Of a stretch of DNA of 64,000 bases, positions 26,379 to 39,151 are shown one piece after another (the first letter of the stretch is position 1; each line of letters begins with the position of its first letter). Location: contig JAHRBC010000002.1 of the NCBI GenBank assembly GCA_022702545.1, forward strand, positions 5,766,001 through 5,830,000, written 5' to 3'. This DNA comes from Phycomyces nitens (lineage: Eukaryota > Mucoromycota > Mucoromycetes > Mucorales > Phycomycetaceae). The notes beneath the pieces are model-generated. The model did not search any database, was not told where the DNA came from, and worked only from the letters and a program-made list of their open reading frames with translations. Made by a program: the position numbers and the translations under genes.

Positions 26379-29300
26379 TTACTATTACTCATTCTAACAT
26401 TTTAACTTTTTCTTTTCTCAATCTCTTGAATTCAATCGGCATCGTTGACAGCATGTCCAAAGTACAAGATGCTCATCCCACAGACTTTTTTTTTGTTTTT
26501 ATTTTTTCAAACCCTTTGATATTTAAGAAATAAATCATGATGAGGCTTAACATAGACGGAATGAAGATTGCATGCATCTGCAGACACGGAACCATACTGT
26601 CCGCAACAACCCCTTGTACCATTAAACAATACAAGAAAATTGAGGCTCTATTATAGTCTTGGGGTGTATTTTTTTAGGAGAGGTTGGACCATTTGTTATA
26701 GTGAATCGCAACCTGGATACCATTTTTTTTGGGGTATTTTTTAAAACATTATATTCTGCTATTATACAAGAATGTTTCTAATTATGAGGATGGTGGATGA
26801 GAGTAGTGAGAGCGTCTAGTATGGTCATACCGACTGCTATTTAATGTCAAGTATATATATATATATATTAGGTTTATCACTGGGGTGTTTGAAAATTTAT
26901 TTTTCAAGCATGTGTATCTACAGGCACCCAGAATATGCGCTCTGCCATTCTAGTATATAATAGCACAAAGTAAACCGCACTTTTCCTAAAGATATTCACT
27001 CTGGTGTATATGTATTATTGTCTTTTGAGAAAAGCCGAATGCTCAGTCCTTTACAAGCGCACTTTAAGTTGATTGATGGTACACTCTACAACAACCGAAA
27101 ATTCGTTATGTTTCATGCGATATAGCATTTCTTGTCCTTGTATGTTTAAACTGGATATATTTAAGGGCTAAAATTCTGGTATAGCCCCATCCTTCTGGCT
27201 CTATTATGTTGGATGTTAATCTGGGATTGGGATTATGGTTTCAAGATTAAATAGTGAGTAAAATAGCTTTCTAGTTGGCCATTATAAAATCATGAATAGA
27301 CTCAAATATTTTCAAACGTCTAAGAAATCCATTTCAGCAATAAAATCATAGCGTTAGCCTGCTAGTTAGGGGGATAAAAGCATTTGTTAAAAAATGGAGT
27401 TTGGCTGGATGGCTCATTTGCAGAATCGGCTGCTTTGTTTACACTTTATACCCCCTTGGCCATTTTGTGGGAATGTTTTCAATTGGCTAGTAACACTGTT
27501 TCAACCTAGTGTCAATCTTTGATGAGGGTCATTCAAGAAAGGATCCAAGAAGTATAAAAAAGTGTCCGGAAAAGAATAAGTGCGCTCTGTACACTGTGCT
27601 TTTGACAGAGGTAACTTTGTGTCCACTCTCTAACAAAGTTAAAGTAACGCTCACCGTTCTAAAAGATGAGCCCAGGCATAAAAACGTCTGTATGCGAAAG
27701 CATAGATTGTATGGTGACACAAAATCAGATAGGCCTGAACTGTTGGTAGCATGTATTTTGTACCATCTGCCGCCGTTCCTGGCCGTTTGTAAAGTAAAAG
27801 AGTCCTCCAAAACACCGGAGCCTGTCTATTCTTCTTTATTCATGCTGTCCTTGTACATTTCGATTATGTGCAGCAACGAAAGGAATTGTGAATTTTTAAA
27901 ATGCTCCAAAATACTGATAATATACCTTGGTAGTGTCAAAAACAACATTTTTCTATATAATTCTCTTTTGACACACTCACCAAATATTAACAGATTTATC
28001 ATATTTATCCAATTTATCTAATATTAACTATCCAGAGATAATCCCACTCCAACCTGCCCTTCTACTTACAATCATACCGAGTCACGGCGTTTTCTTGTAT
28101 TCTATTCCTTCCTAATCTATAATATGCTTTCCCTAAATTTAGGAAGCCTTTGACAGAACAATGGTACCACAACGGCTGTACGCATTATCTGCCGAAAAGA
28201 AAGAAAGTAAAACATATAAAAATGTCTACAAACTATTAGTAATTACAGCTATTATATTGAATCGATTATATTAGCCTACACTATATTAAACTCTAATAAA
28301 CTATATAGCTACGGCATTTTCGCTGTTTAATATCGCCTAGATATTCAAATTCAATAAATAATAGAAAAGTTATACAAGCAGTAAAGAAAAATCGTCTAAA
28401 AGCAGAGATTATCAAGCTATTGAGCCGTTGCAGGGCGCCAAACCCTCACATAATATGAAGGATTCTCACAGTGGTAAGCCATAGAGCTCACATGACTTGA
28501 TCACTCTGTCAAATAAAAGTTTGACTGAAAATTTTCCCATAAGAAATAAACAACAGTGGGAACTTGGGGAGAGCGCCTTTCTCTTGTACACCAGCTTACT
28601 ACTTTTCATTGCTGACCTCAGCTTGGGCCCTTTTTTGCCGATGACGATGTAAGTACGCATTGCAATTAGCACATTACAAACAACATCACTAACTGGACCC
28701 GGTCTTATGCACTTTAGACCGTGGACTGTGGACTGTGGACTGTAGAGCGGATTTTTGACAGTGGACTTGCAGATTGTGGATGTGGGATATGTAGAATGTG
28801 GATGTGGAATGTAGACTGTAGACTCTGGACTGTGGACTGTGGACTGTCAACTGTAAGTACCTCTTCTTTTTATTTGTAATCGCCAAGTAAAACATAAGCC
28901 TAATACTATGTATAGCTCTTTTCCCATAGACACGAAAGTGCGTGGGGAGGTTATCCCACTGCCTTAATGGTGGTGGGGTTCCAGGGTCTCAAAATGTGGG
29001 GCGTCCGCAGCCAGGTAGTCGTTCAAGCCGGTATCTGGTGGGAGGAAGTCTGCAGGTTGAAAAAGTAGGGCGTCTACTACCTACGGGTGAGGGGAAGTAT
29101 TGTGGTAGCCATGCATCTGCAAGGTCTTAAGTGTGGGGTGTCCGCAGCCAGGTATCTGTTCAGGCCGGTATCTGGTGGGAGGAAGTTTGCAGGTTGAAAA
29201 AGTAGGGCGTCTACTACCTACGGGTGTTGGGGAATCGTGGGGCAAAGTGCTTGACGAAGCACAAATAAATGCGTACGTATTTATTTAATATCATGATGAT

Positions 29301-31523
29301 GACCTTGCTTACATATGAATTACCTATATGAATTCAAAAAAGCATTATCTGAATGATAACCTTAAATAATTACGTTTTATTGTATTTTTTAATTTATCAA
29401 TGACTAGTAATAACAATAATAATAAAAATTCAATATATACCATACAACACAATTCATATTCAAAGTTTTTATAATCGCAATAAACTAATACAAGTACGAA
29501 TTGGATGGATCCAAGTCTGGATCGTTTTCAATTTCTTGCACCCGAAAACAATTCCGTATATTAGCTGTGATCATTTAGTTACATACAAATCGCTCCTTAT
29601 AATCAATATACAATCAATATTAGCCTATATTACACCGCCCACCATAGAATCCATTATCAAGCTTGTATCTGATCTCTGTTGATTTGACCGCAATCCACAT
29701 AATTTAGTAATATCAAAAAATAAGAATAATATAGTCTCTCAGTCCCCTTGACACATTCGATCAATTTAACCAGCTACAAAATCTTCACTGCAAAAAATCC
29801 CACCCAAAATCCCAATCCATCATATCCATCTTTAAACCTTTTTATTAGTCTTTCAACTCTTTTTCTACTAATCGATCCTCTATTAAATCATTTATTCAAT
29901 ACACTCAACACTAACCCAATCAAATCTAAACACTTGTTCGCTCAATAATCCCATATTTCAAAAAACTCTATAAATCCATCCCATCTTATCCATACTGGAT
30001 CATTACATCCACAATCTCCTTCAATTCAATCAATTCAATCAATTCTCCCCTCTCAACCCCTCTCAACCACAAACACACATACAATAATCATTTAAAATCC
30101 ACATATCCCACTTCAAAAACTCTTTTTCACTTTATACAAACTATACTTTCTCCACAAATCCTTAAATCCCGCAATTCTTATCATACCCCCTATCTAACCT
30201 CAATTTTTCAATCCTTACTCACAAAATACAATCATACAATATATCATACAATATATCACATACTTATCTCAACAACAACAAACTAATCAACTCAAATTCA
30301 ATAAAACTCACTCTCATCCTTCTACCCCTTCTCTTCAATCATTCATTCATTCATTCATTCATTCAACAAAATCTTTTTACTCAACGTCACACCCAAACCC
30401 TTATCTTCTCAATCCATATAAATAAAATATCTCATATTCCTCACCTCTTAATTTCTTTCCCCACCTTTAAAATTTTCTTTCTTAATCTCTTGAATTGGGT
30501 TGTCATATTTTGCAACATGCTGAAGGTATAAAACACTCGGCCCCCATAATACTCTGTATACACTTTGATTTAAGAAAAGGAATCGTAATTGGGGTTAAAA
30601 TTGGCCGAATGAAAGTTGCAGACATTCCCAGATACAAAATATATCACCTACCACAATCCGTAGATTGGTTTTATGAAGTATCTTTACAAGGAAGACAAGG
30701 GAATAATACTATTAACCTAGACGTGCATAAAGGTGCATAAAGGTGCATTGAATGTAACCAATAGGATGTTCTCTATATTTGTCTGTATTTGTCTGTATTT
30801 TCAGTCTCAATGTTTATGTTTATTCGCTACAGTGTAGATTACGTTGATTTATATCCTATTCACCCCTTAATACCAAGGAAATCAATTAAATCATCGTAAT
30901 TTTTTTCCTATTTTTTTTAAAAAATAAGATTTTTGTCCCCCGTATTCGCAAAATCATATGTATTTTCAGTCTCAATGTTTATGTTTGTTCGCTACAGTGT
31001 AGATTACGTTGATTTATATCCTATTCACCCCTTAATACCAAGGACATCAATTAAATCATCGTAATTTTTTTCCTCCATTTTTTTTATAAAATAAGATTTT
31101 TGTCCCCCGTATTCGCAAATCGATGGTGCAAATAGATATGACACTTAGAGGCGGATAACTAATTTATAAATATCTGACACACTAACACACAATATATCTT
31201 GTATCTGTCCAAATATTTAATAAATGGCTGGACATCTTTATATAATCGAAATACAACAATATACATTCCAAGGCCTGCTTCATTCCAGATGTCTTGTATT
31301 GCTTTGGTTCCCAAATAAATTTATTCTCATGTATAGACCAACTATGACATTATTAGTAAATAGACGCCATGTATTTTTGCCTGTAGAAACCTATAAATAC
31401 TATAAATAATTATTTGTATCTCCAACTAAGAAACCTTAACTACTGACTCACTCACTCTCTCACTCTCTCTAACTATTTGTGCTGGGTACCTATTCAAAGC
31501 TTTCACCGTATTATTCGCGACTA
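26379..31523. repeat. Tandem macrosatellite unit 6 (subtype B, short form)
   Basis: Sixth copy, 5,145 bp. It has two 137-bp repeats (from 28,996), a collapsed heptamer tract with its own arrangement, and an expanded TA run near 26,850-26,866. Confidence 0.95.
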
Positions 31524-34500
31524 TTACTATTACTCATTCTAACATTTAAACTTTTTCTTTTCTCAATCTCTTGAATTCAATCGGCATCGTTGACAGCATG
31601 TCCAAAGTACAAGATGCTCATCCCACAGACTTTTTTTTTGTTTTTATTTTTTCAAACCCTTTGATATTTAAGAAATAAATCATGATGAGGCTTAACATAG
31701 ACGGAATGAAGATTGCATGCATCTGCAGACACGGAACCATACTGTCCGCAACAACCCCTTGTACCATTAAACAATACAAGAAAATTGAGGCTCTATTATA
31801 GTCTTGGGGTGTATTTTTTTAGGAGAGGTTGGACCATTTGTTATAGTGAATCGCAACCTGGATACCATTTTTTTTGGGGTATTTTTTAAAACATTATATT
31901 CTGCTATTATACAAGAATGTTTCTAATTATGAGGATGGTGGATGAGAGTAGTGAGAGCGTCTAGTATGGTCATACCGACTGCTATTTAATGTCAAGTATA
32001 TATATATATATATTAGGTTTATCACTGGGGTGTTTGAAAATTTATTTTTCAAGCATGTGTATCTACAGGCACCCAGAATATGCGCTCTGCCATTCTAGTA
32101 TATAATAGCACAAAGTAAACCGCACTTTTCCTAAAGATATTCACTCTGGTGTATATGTATTATTGTCTTTTGAGAAAAGCCGAATGCTCAGTCCTTTACA
32201 AGCGCACTTTAAGTTGATTGATGGTACACTCTACAACAACCGAAAATTCGTTATGTTTCATGCGATATAGCATTTCTTGTCCTTGTATGTTTAAACTGGA
32301 TATATTTAAGGGCTAAAATTCTGGTATAGCCCCATCCTTCTGGCTCTATTATGTTGGATGTTAATCTGGGATTGGGATTATGGTTTCAAGATTAAATAGT
32401 GAGTAAAATAGCTTTCTAGTTGGCCATTATAAAATCATGAATAGACTCAAATATTTTCAAACGTCTAAGAAATCCATTTCAGCAATAAAATCATAGCGTT
32501 AGCCTGCTAGTTAGGGGGATAAAAGCATTTGTTAAAAAAATGGAGTTTGGCTGGATGGCTCATTTGCAGAATCGGCTGCTTTGTTTACACTTTATACCCC
32601 CTTGGCCATTTTGTGGGAATGTTTTCAATTGGCTAGTAACACTGTTTCAACCTAGTGTCAATCTTTGATGAGGGTCATTCAAGAAAGGATCCAAGAAGTA
32701 TAAAAAAGTGTCCGGAAAAGAATAAGTGCGCTCTGTACACTGTGCTTTTGACAGAGGTAACTTTGTGTCCACTCTCTAACAAAGTTAAAGTAACGCTCAC
32801 CGTTCTAAAAGATGAGCCCAGGCATAAAAACGTCTGTATGCGAAAGCATAGATTGTATGGTGACACAAAATCAGATAGGCCTGAACTGTTGGTAGCATGT
32901 ATTTTGTACCATCTGCCGCCGTTCCTGGCCGTTTGTAAAGTAAAAGAGTCCTCCAAAACACCGGAGCCTGTCTATTCTTCTTTATTCATGCTGTCCTTGT
33001 ACATTTCGATTATGTGCAGCAACGAAAGGAATTGTGAATTTTTAAAATGCTCCAAAATACTGATAATATACCTTGGTAGTGTCAAAAACAACATTTTTCT
33101 ATATAATTCTCTTTTGACACACTCACCAAATATTAACAGATTTATCATATTTATCCAATTTATCTAATATTAACTATCCAGAGATAATCCCACTCCAACC
33201 TGCCCTTCTACTTACAATCATACCGAGTCACGGCGTTTTCTTGTATTCTATTCCTTCCTAATCTATAATATGCTTTCCCCTAAATTTAGGAAGCCTTTGA
33301 CAGAACAATGGTACCACAACGGCTGTACGCATTATCTGCCGAAAAGAAAGAAAGTAAAACATATAAAAATGTCTACAAACTATTAGTAATTACAGCTATT
33401 ATATTGAATCGATTATATTAGCCTACACTATATTAAACTCTAATAAACTATATAGCTACGGCATTTTCGCTGTTTAATATCGCCTAGATATTCAAATTCA
33501 ATAAATAATAGAAAAGTTATACAAGCAGTAAAGAAAAATCGTCTAAAAGCAGAGATTATCAAGCTATTGAGCCGTTGCAGGGCGCCAAACCCTCACATAA
33601 TATGAAGGATTCTCACAGTGGTAAGCCATAGAGCTCACATGACTTGATCACTCTGTCAAATAAAAGTTTGACTGAAAATTTTCCCATAAGAAATAAACAA
33701 CAGTGGGAACTTGGGGAGAGCGCCTTTCTCTTGTACACCAGCTTACTACTTTTCATTGCTGACCTCAGCTTGGGCCCTTTTTTGCCGATGACGATGTAAG
33801 TACGCATTGCAATTAGCACATTACAAACAACATCACTAACTGGACCCGGTCTTATGCACTTTAGACCGTGGACTGTGGACTGTGGACTGTAGAGCGGATT
33901 TTTGACAGTGGACTTGCAGATTGTGGATGTGAGATGTGAATGTGGATGTGAGAATGTAGACTGTAGACTCTGGACTGTGGACTGTGGACTGTCAACTGTA
34001 AGTACCTCTTCTTTTTATTTGTAATCGCCAAGTAAAACATAAGCCTAATACTATGTATAGCTCTTTTCCCATAGACACGAAAGTGCGTGGGGAGGTTATC
34101 CCACTGCCTTAATGGTGGTGGGGTTCCAGGGTCTCAAAATGTGGGGCGTCCGCAGCCAGGTAGTCGTTCAAGCCGGTATCTGGTGGGAGGAAGTCTGCAG
34201 GTTGAAAAAGTAGGGCGTCTACTACCTACGGGTGAGGGGAAGTATTGTGGTAGCCATGCATCTGCAAGGTCTTAAGTGTGGGGTGTCCGCAGCCAGGTAT
34301 CTGTTCAGGCCGGTATCTGGTGGGAGGAAGTTTGCAGGTTGAAAAAGTAGGGCGTCTACTACCTACGGGTGTTGGGGAATCGTGGGGCAAAGTGCTTGAC
34401 GAAGCACAAATAAATGCGTACGTATTTATTTAATATCATGATGATGACCTTGCTTACATATGAATTACCTATATGAATTCAAAAAAGCATTATCTGAATG

Positions 34501-35695
34501 ATAACCTTAAATAATTACGTTTTATTGTATTTTTTAATTTATCAATGACTAGTAATAACAATAATAATAAAAATTCAATATATACCATACAACACAATTC
34601 ATATTCAAAGTTTTTATAATCGCAATAAACTAATACAAGTACGAATTGGATGGATCCAAGTCTGGATCGTTTTCAATTTCTTGCACCCGAAAACAATTCC
34701 GTATATTAGCTGTGATCATTTAGTTACATACAAATCGCTCCTTATAATCAATATACAATCAATATTAGCCTATATTACACCGCCCACCATAGAATCCATT
34801 ATCAAGCTTGTATCTGATCTCTGTTGATTTGACCGCAATCCACATAATTTAGTAATATCAAAAAATAAGAATAATATAGTCTCTCAGTCCCCTTGACACA
34901 TTCGATCAATTTAACCAGCTACAAAATCTTCACTGCAAAAAATCCCACCCAAAATCCCAATCCATCATATCCATCTTTAAACCTTTTTATTAGTCTTTCA
35001 ACTCTTTTTCTACTAATCGATCCTCTATTAAATCATTTATTCAATACACTCAACACTAACCCAATCAAATCTAAACACTTGTTCGCTCAATAATCCCATA
35101 TTTCAAAAAACTCTATAAATCCATCCCATCTTATCCATACTGGATCATTACATCCACAATCTCCTTCAATTCAATCAATTCAATCAATTCTCCCCTCTCA
35201 ACCCCTCTCAACCACAAACACACATACAATAATCATTTAAAATCCACATATCCCACTTCAAAAACTCTTTTTCACTTTATACAAACTATACTTTCTCCAC
35301 AAATCCTTAAATCCCGCAATTCTTATCATACCCCCTATCTAACCTCAATTTTTCAATCCTTACTCACAAAATACAATCATACAATATATCATACAATATA
35401 TCACATACTTATCTCAACAACAACAAACTAATCAACTCAAATTCAATAAAACTCACTCTCATCCTTCTACCCCTTCTCTTCAATCATTCATTCATTCATT
35501 CATTCATTCAACAAAATCTTTTTACTCAACGTCACACCCAAACCCTTATCTTCTCAATCCATATAAATAAAATATCTCATATTCCTCACCTCTTAATTTC
35601 TTTCCCCACCTTTAAAATTTTCTTTCTTAATCTCTTGAATTGGGTTGTCATATTTTGCAACATGCTGAAGGTATAAAACACTCGGCCCCCATAAT
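31524..35695. repeat. Tandem macrosatellite unit 7, truncated at array edge
   Basis: Last copy, about 4,172 bp. Homology stops abruptly at about 35,695, inside the second diverged module, so this unit lacks the 166-bp duplication and the 61-codon frame. Unique sequence follows, apart from a short stretch near 35,800 that resembles the pyrimidine-rich part of the unit. Confidence 0.93.
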
Positions 35696-36798
35696 AATCC
35701 CACAAAAACTCCCTCACTTTCTCTCATTCTCTTTATCAACTTTGACTGAATATTGATCTCCACGCATACCCTTAACTTCAACAAACTACACTAAACAAAT
35801 AATATCTCATATTCCTCCCCATTCATTCTATATTATTTTTACACGCTTTGTGTGTGAGTATTCTGTGTAATATCTCGGAACTTGTACCCGTAAAATTTTG
35901 ATTCTGGATGTAACAATAACAGAGAACATAAAGTGTAACTAGTATCATATGTGATGATCACTATATTTATCATATTTTATCATATAAGTTGGAGAAACAC
36001 TTCAATAGAAAATAAAGTAACAACAAATAAATATACATCTCGCATACCTAAAGATAATATAATAACTGTATGTGAATGTTATTCTAAATGTATATATCAA
36101 ATAAAGGAAGAAGATAGAATGGTTTTCAGTAATAAAGTATCTTTGGCAAAGATTACAAAATCTAGATTTCATGGGTAATATGTTTCAGGTACAACTTTAA
36201 ATTATAGTGTTTTAAATATATTAGACTTTGGTTTATAGTACAAGGTCTCGGTATTAACCTTAAAGTTTTATAATGAAGTAAAAACAGATAGCCTGGATGC
36301 ATATTTTTTCAAAGATGGTCTGGAATATTGGAAAACATGTGACAAGCAGTTTTTTATGTTTATTTTAAAAACAGGGTATTCTTTTTGACATTTTCAACTT
36401 TTGTTTTCATTCTTCTTCAACTACATCTCTTTCACCTGTTCCCCTACTCATGTTTCATATACACTTGAACTTGAATTTGTATTTACGTTGATATCATACT
36501 CATCCTCATATTTGAGTAAGTTCACAACCATAAGAATCTCTACTTGACTAGACTATTAACATGCAATTGTTTTCACTAGATATACGAAAACCAAGTGTCA
36601 AATATCCATAAGATGAAAGAGTCCCTCGGTGGCAAGATATTCTGACTGGGAAGCCTAGCCCCTTGATTGACCAAGACCCTTCAGCCTGTATTTGTCTCGT
36701 CATTTGTCTCGTCAGATTATCTGACTATATACGGCCTTAAATCGGGATTATGAATTGGTGGTAAGTCTAAAGTAGAATATATGGTCCAAGAACATTTT
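35696..36798. other. AT-rich intergenic DNA beyond the array
   Basis: No gene recognised. The first ~130 bases are pyrimidine-rich like the G-depleted block but not alignable over their length. A 75-codon frame at 35951-36178 has no recognised domain and skewed AT-driven composition. I see nothing else. Confidence 0.6.
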
Positions 36799-36981
36799 TT
36801 ATTGCACATAATAACTGACCTGACATTTAGGATTTGGCGCTTTGCTCACAAAGAATATTTGTAGATCCTTTGAATGGATCGGGTATGGGTTTCCGAGCAA
36901 TGACATGGACACAAACCAAGCAGTACTCAAAACAAGGCCTATTATAATTGCCACGAATGAACATATGTTTGTGAAGACCAT
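36799..36981 (-). other. Possible first exon of a small membrane or secreted protein
   Basis: An ATG at 36981 opens a 60-codon frame whose residues 5-30 form a strongly hydrophobic segment that could be a signal peptide or membrane anchor. Near the end it reads CAG followed by GTCAGT, a possible splice donor. Two open stretches further along the minus strand (about 36,725-36,770 and 36,575-36,662), each preceded by a TAG, could be later exons, but their phases do not join cleanly in every combination. No family recognised; a chance frame is quite possible. Confidence 0.2.
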
Positions 36982-37226
36982 TATGCTGGAAAAAAGGTAA
37001 AGTTTATTTAGAATACCATAGTTATAGTACTGGACCTCTCTAAATAGAGGGGGATACGCTTAGAATATTGCAATTTGACAGAATAGAATAATCTTGATTA
37101 CCATATGGTCGCTGAAACTTTTTTTTACATTCATATAAAAATAAAATAAACGTACATTTCGATACTTGATCTACACAATGTAAAAAAGGGGGATTTTTTT
37201 TGTGCCAAAAAAAATGAGCGGGCAGT

Positions 37227-37374
37227 GCCTTTTTTAAGTAATCGAAGCTACGCTTCGATTATTTAAAAAAGCATAAACTATTATTGATTTTGCTTTGCAA
37301 AATCAATTGCGATATAAATATAACACAGTGATGTTCATATACTTTTTGTTGATAAACGAGCGAAGCTCGTTTAT
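37227..37374. repeat. Cluster of three strong hairpins
   Basis: Hairpin 1, 37227-37272: arms of 22 and 21 bases with a TAC loop, one mismatch and one bulge. Hairpin 2, 37283-37307: perfect 11-bp stem, TTT loop. Hairpin 3, 37352-37374: perfect 10-bp stem closing on GC-GAA-GC, the very stable mini-hairpin motif. The surroundings are AT-rich, so the GC-bearing stems stand out. Confidence 0.85.
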
Positions 37375-37419
37375 ATAAATAAAATTTGTTAAACAACACA
37401 TTTGATTCGATATTTTAAA

Positions 37420-37669
37420 ATGTTATTTTGTCAAGGCATTGCACAATCACTTGACAAATTAATTCACCGAGCTAAAAACATTACTTTTGATATATACAAA
37501 TGGGGTACCATTTGTTAAAAGGCTTACCACGCTGAATGATAGATTATTTTCAACTTTATCACAAACGGCAACCAAGTATATTGTTAGGCTGTTTACTAGC
37601 CTTCAGTCACCAAAGATGAATTTGAAAAGCTGGTGGCAAACGCCAAATTCGAAAAGTAAAAGAGACTGA
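37420..37669 (+). pseudogene. Possible frameshifted coding remnant
   Basis: An ATG at 37420 opens 32 codons that stop at 37518; an overlapping frame, open from about 37487 to 37669, continues with similar protein-like composition (several Trp, Lys and Leu). A single-base change near the GGGG at 37503 would join them. The joined reading does not match any family I recognise. It lies directly after the hairpin cluster. It may equally be chance. Confidence 0.2.
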
Positions 37670-37995
37670 ATGTATCTGTCTTTAAATATATAATAAATGG
37701 CGACTGAAAGTCCAACTTTCCCACTGCAACTCTTAACGTCGGAATTGCATTTTTTAGACATTTCCAACTCCGCAGACCCGATTAATTTAGAATACCGCCC
37801 GCGCATCTGTTTAATCTTTTTTTAATCACTTCTAGCTCTTTAATGAAGTTATTTTCAGCAAAAAGTAATGTGTAGAAGGCGAGAAAGCATTAGTTTTGTT
37901 TTGATTATTTGACTCGTATATCATTAAGCTCAAGTAGATATAGCGGCGCTATAACCATTAACCTTTTTGCTTTTAGAGTTTTAGAGTTTTACTTT

Positions 37996-38630
37996 ATTGT
38001 TACTGAGGTATAGGAATCTGTTAATATATTTAAGAAAAGTACAAATGGTATGATCATATCATTTATCTACTACAAAAAAGATATTATTGTGGGTTACATA
38101 GAATCATTCAGATTACTTTGTAATTAGATTCCCTGTTGTGTAATGGTTGGTTATCACTGTAGCAGTGTGAAGTGTACGTTGTGGTAAATTAGGGGTTTTG
38201 GGAACTTATAGATACTGTGAGAGTGTTATTTATTGAAGAAAGAATATTATGGTGGTTTATATAGTTATTATTCTAGTTCCCTTGTTCTATTAATCTCTAT
38301 TGTGTAATGGTCGGTTATCACTGTAGTAGTGTGAAGTGTACGTGTGCCTGGTGTGTAACTGCTCCTGGGATGCTATCTTGCCATGGTTATTAGCAAAGAG
38401 GAACCAGATATCGGTTGTGGAGTTTGTATTTCACTCAGCTGTGGTGTGTATACCACACACTTCACACTGCTACAGTGATAACCAACCATTACATGATGGG
38501 GACTTTAATCACAAGGGAATTTCAATAATAGTATATAAGCAATCATAATATTCTTTCTTCAATAAATAACACTCTCACAGTATTCTTATTTCTCTTAAAA
38601 GATACTAATAAACCATATACCTCAGTATTG
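37996..38630. mobile_element. Foldback (MITE-like) inverted-repeat element
   Basis: Bases 38212-38342 are repeated in inverted orientation at 38457-38585, with shared blocks GAGAGTGTTATTTATTGAAG and GGTTATCACTGTAG. Outer arms also match (37996-38046 with 38585-38630, core ACTGAGGTATA). The left side holds an additional direct copy of the GTGTAATGGTTGG motif (38137-38178; others at 38301-38342 and, inverted, 38457-38498). No transposase frame is present, so this would be non-autonomous. Target duplications were not identified. Confidence 0.6.
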
Positions 38631-39151
38631 TATCAAAAGACTCTTTGGGACTCGTTCCTCTCATTTGGGTTTAAAGCAAAATTTATTAGACAAAATAATA
38701 GCATTCAAGTATGATCTTTAATGAAGATGGATTAATGCCCATTTCGACTGCTTTTTTTTTATTTTCTTTGCAGATCTCGGAAATTCTTACCAGTACTCAG
38801 GAGAGTATTTCTTATTTATGAAAAAGGCACATAATGTCTTGGTCGATGTAAATATAGTAAAAGTCTCTCAAATCATCGTATTTATTGGATTACTCATGAT
38901 TTCCCAAAGAGTATCTATTGCATATCTCTTTATATACTCTAGGACTCTGCTTAAATATTCGACTATCTCGTAAGGACTAGTTTCTTTATGGTGGATAAAT
39001 GTTCATAGTATGGTAATCTCGCCAATCAACAAAATTTAGACAATAACGCAGTGATTTAATTTTAACACATTAAGAATATTATTGATTTAAAAGAAATGTA
39101 ATTTGCACCAAGTTTAAAAAAGTCAGGCTTTAAAAGATTTTATTTTTATTT
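38631..39151. other. Intergenic, 3' side of the first F-box gene
   Basis: AT-rich, no gene seen. The part around 38,760-38,950 distantly resembles the far upstream DNA of the second and third F-box genes (about 46,060-46,180 and 50,070-50,190). Confidence 0.5.

Noticed and set aside
38137..38178. tRNA-Val-like box A in the foldback element motif
   Set aside because: GTGTAATGGTT...TTATCAC resembles the 5' half of a tRNA, but no box B (GGTTCGA-type) follows at the right distance and no cloverleaf forms.
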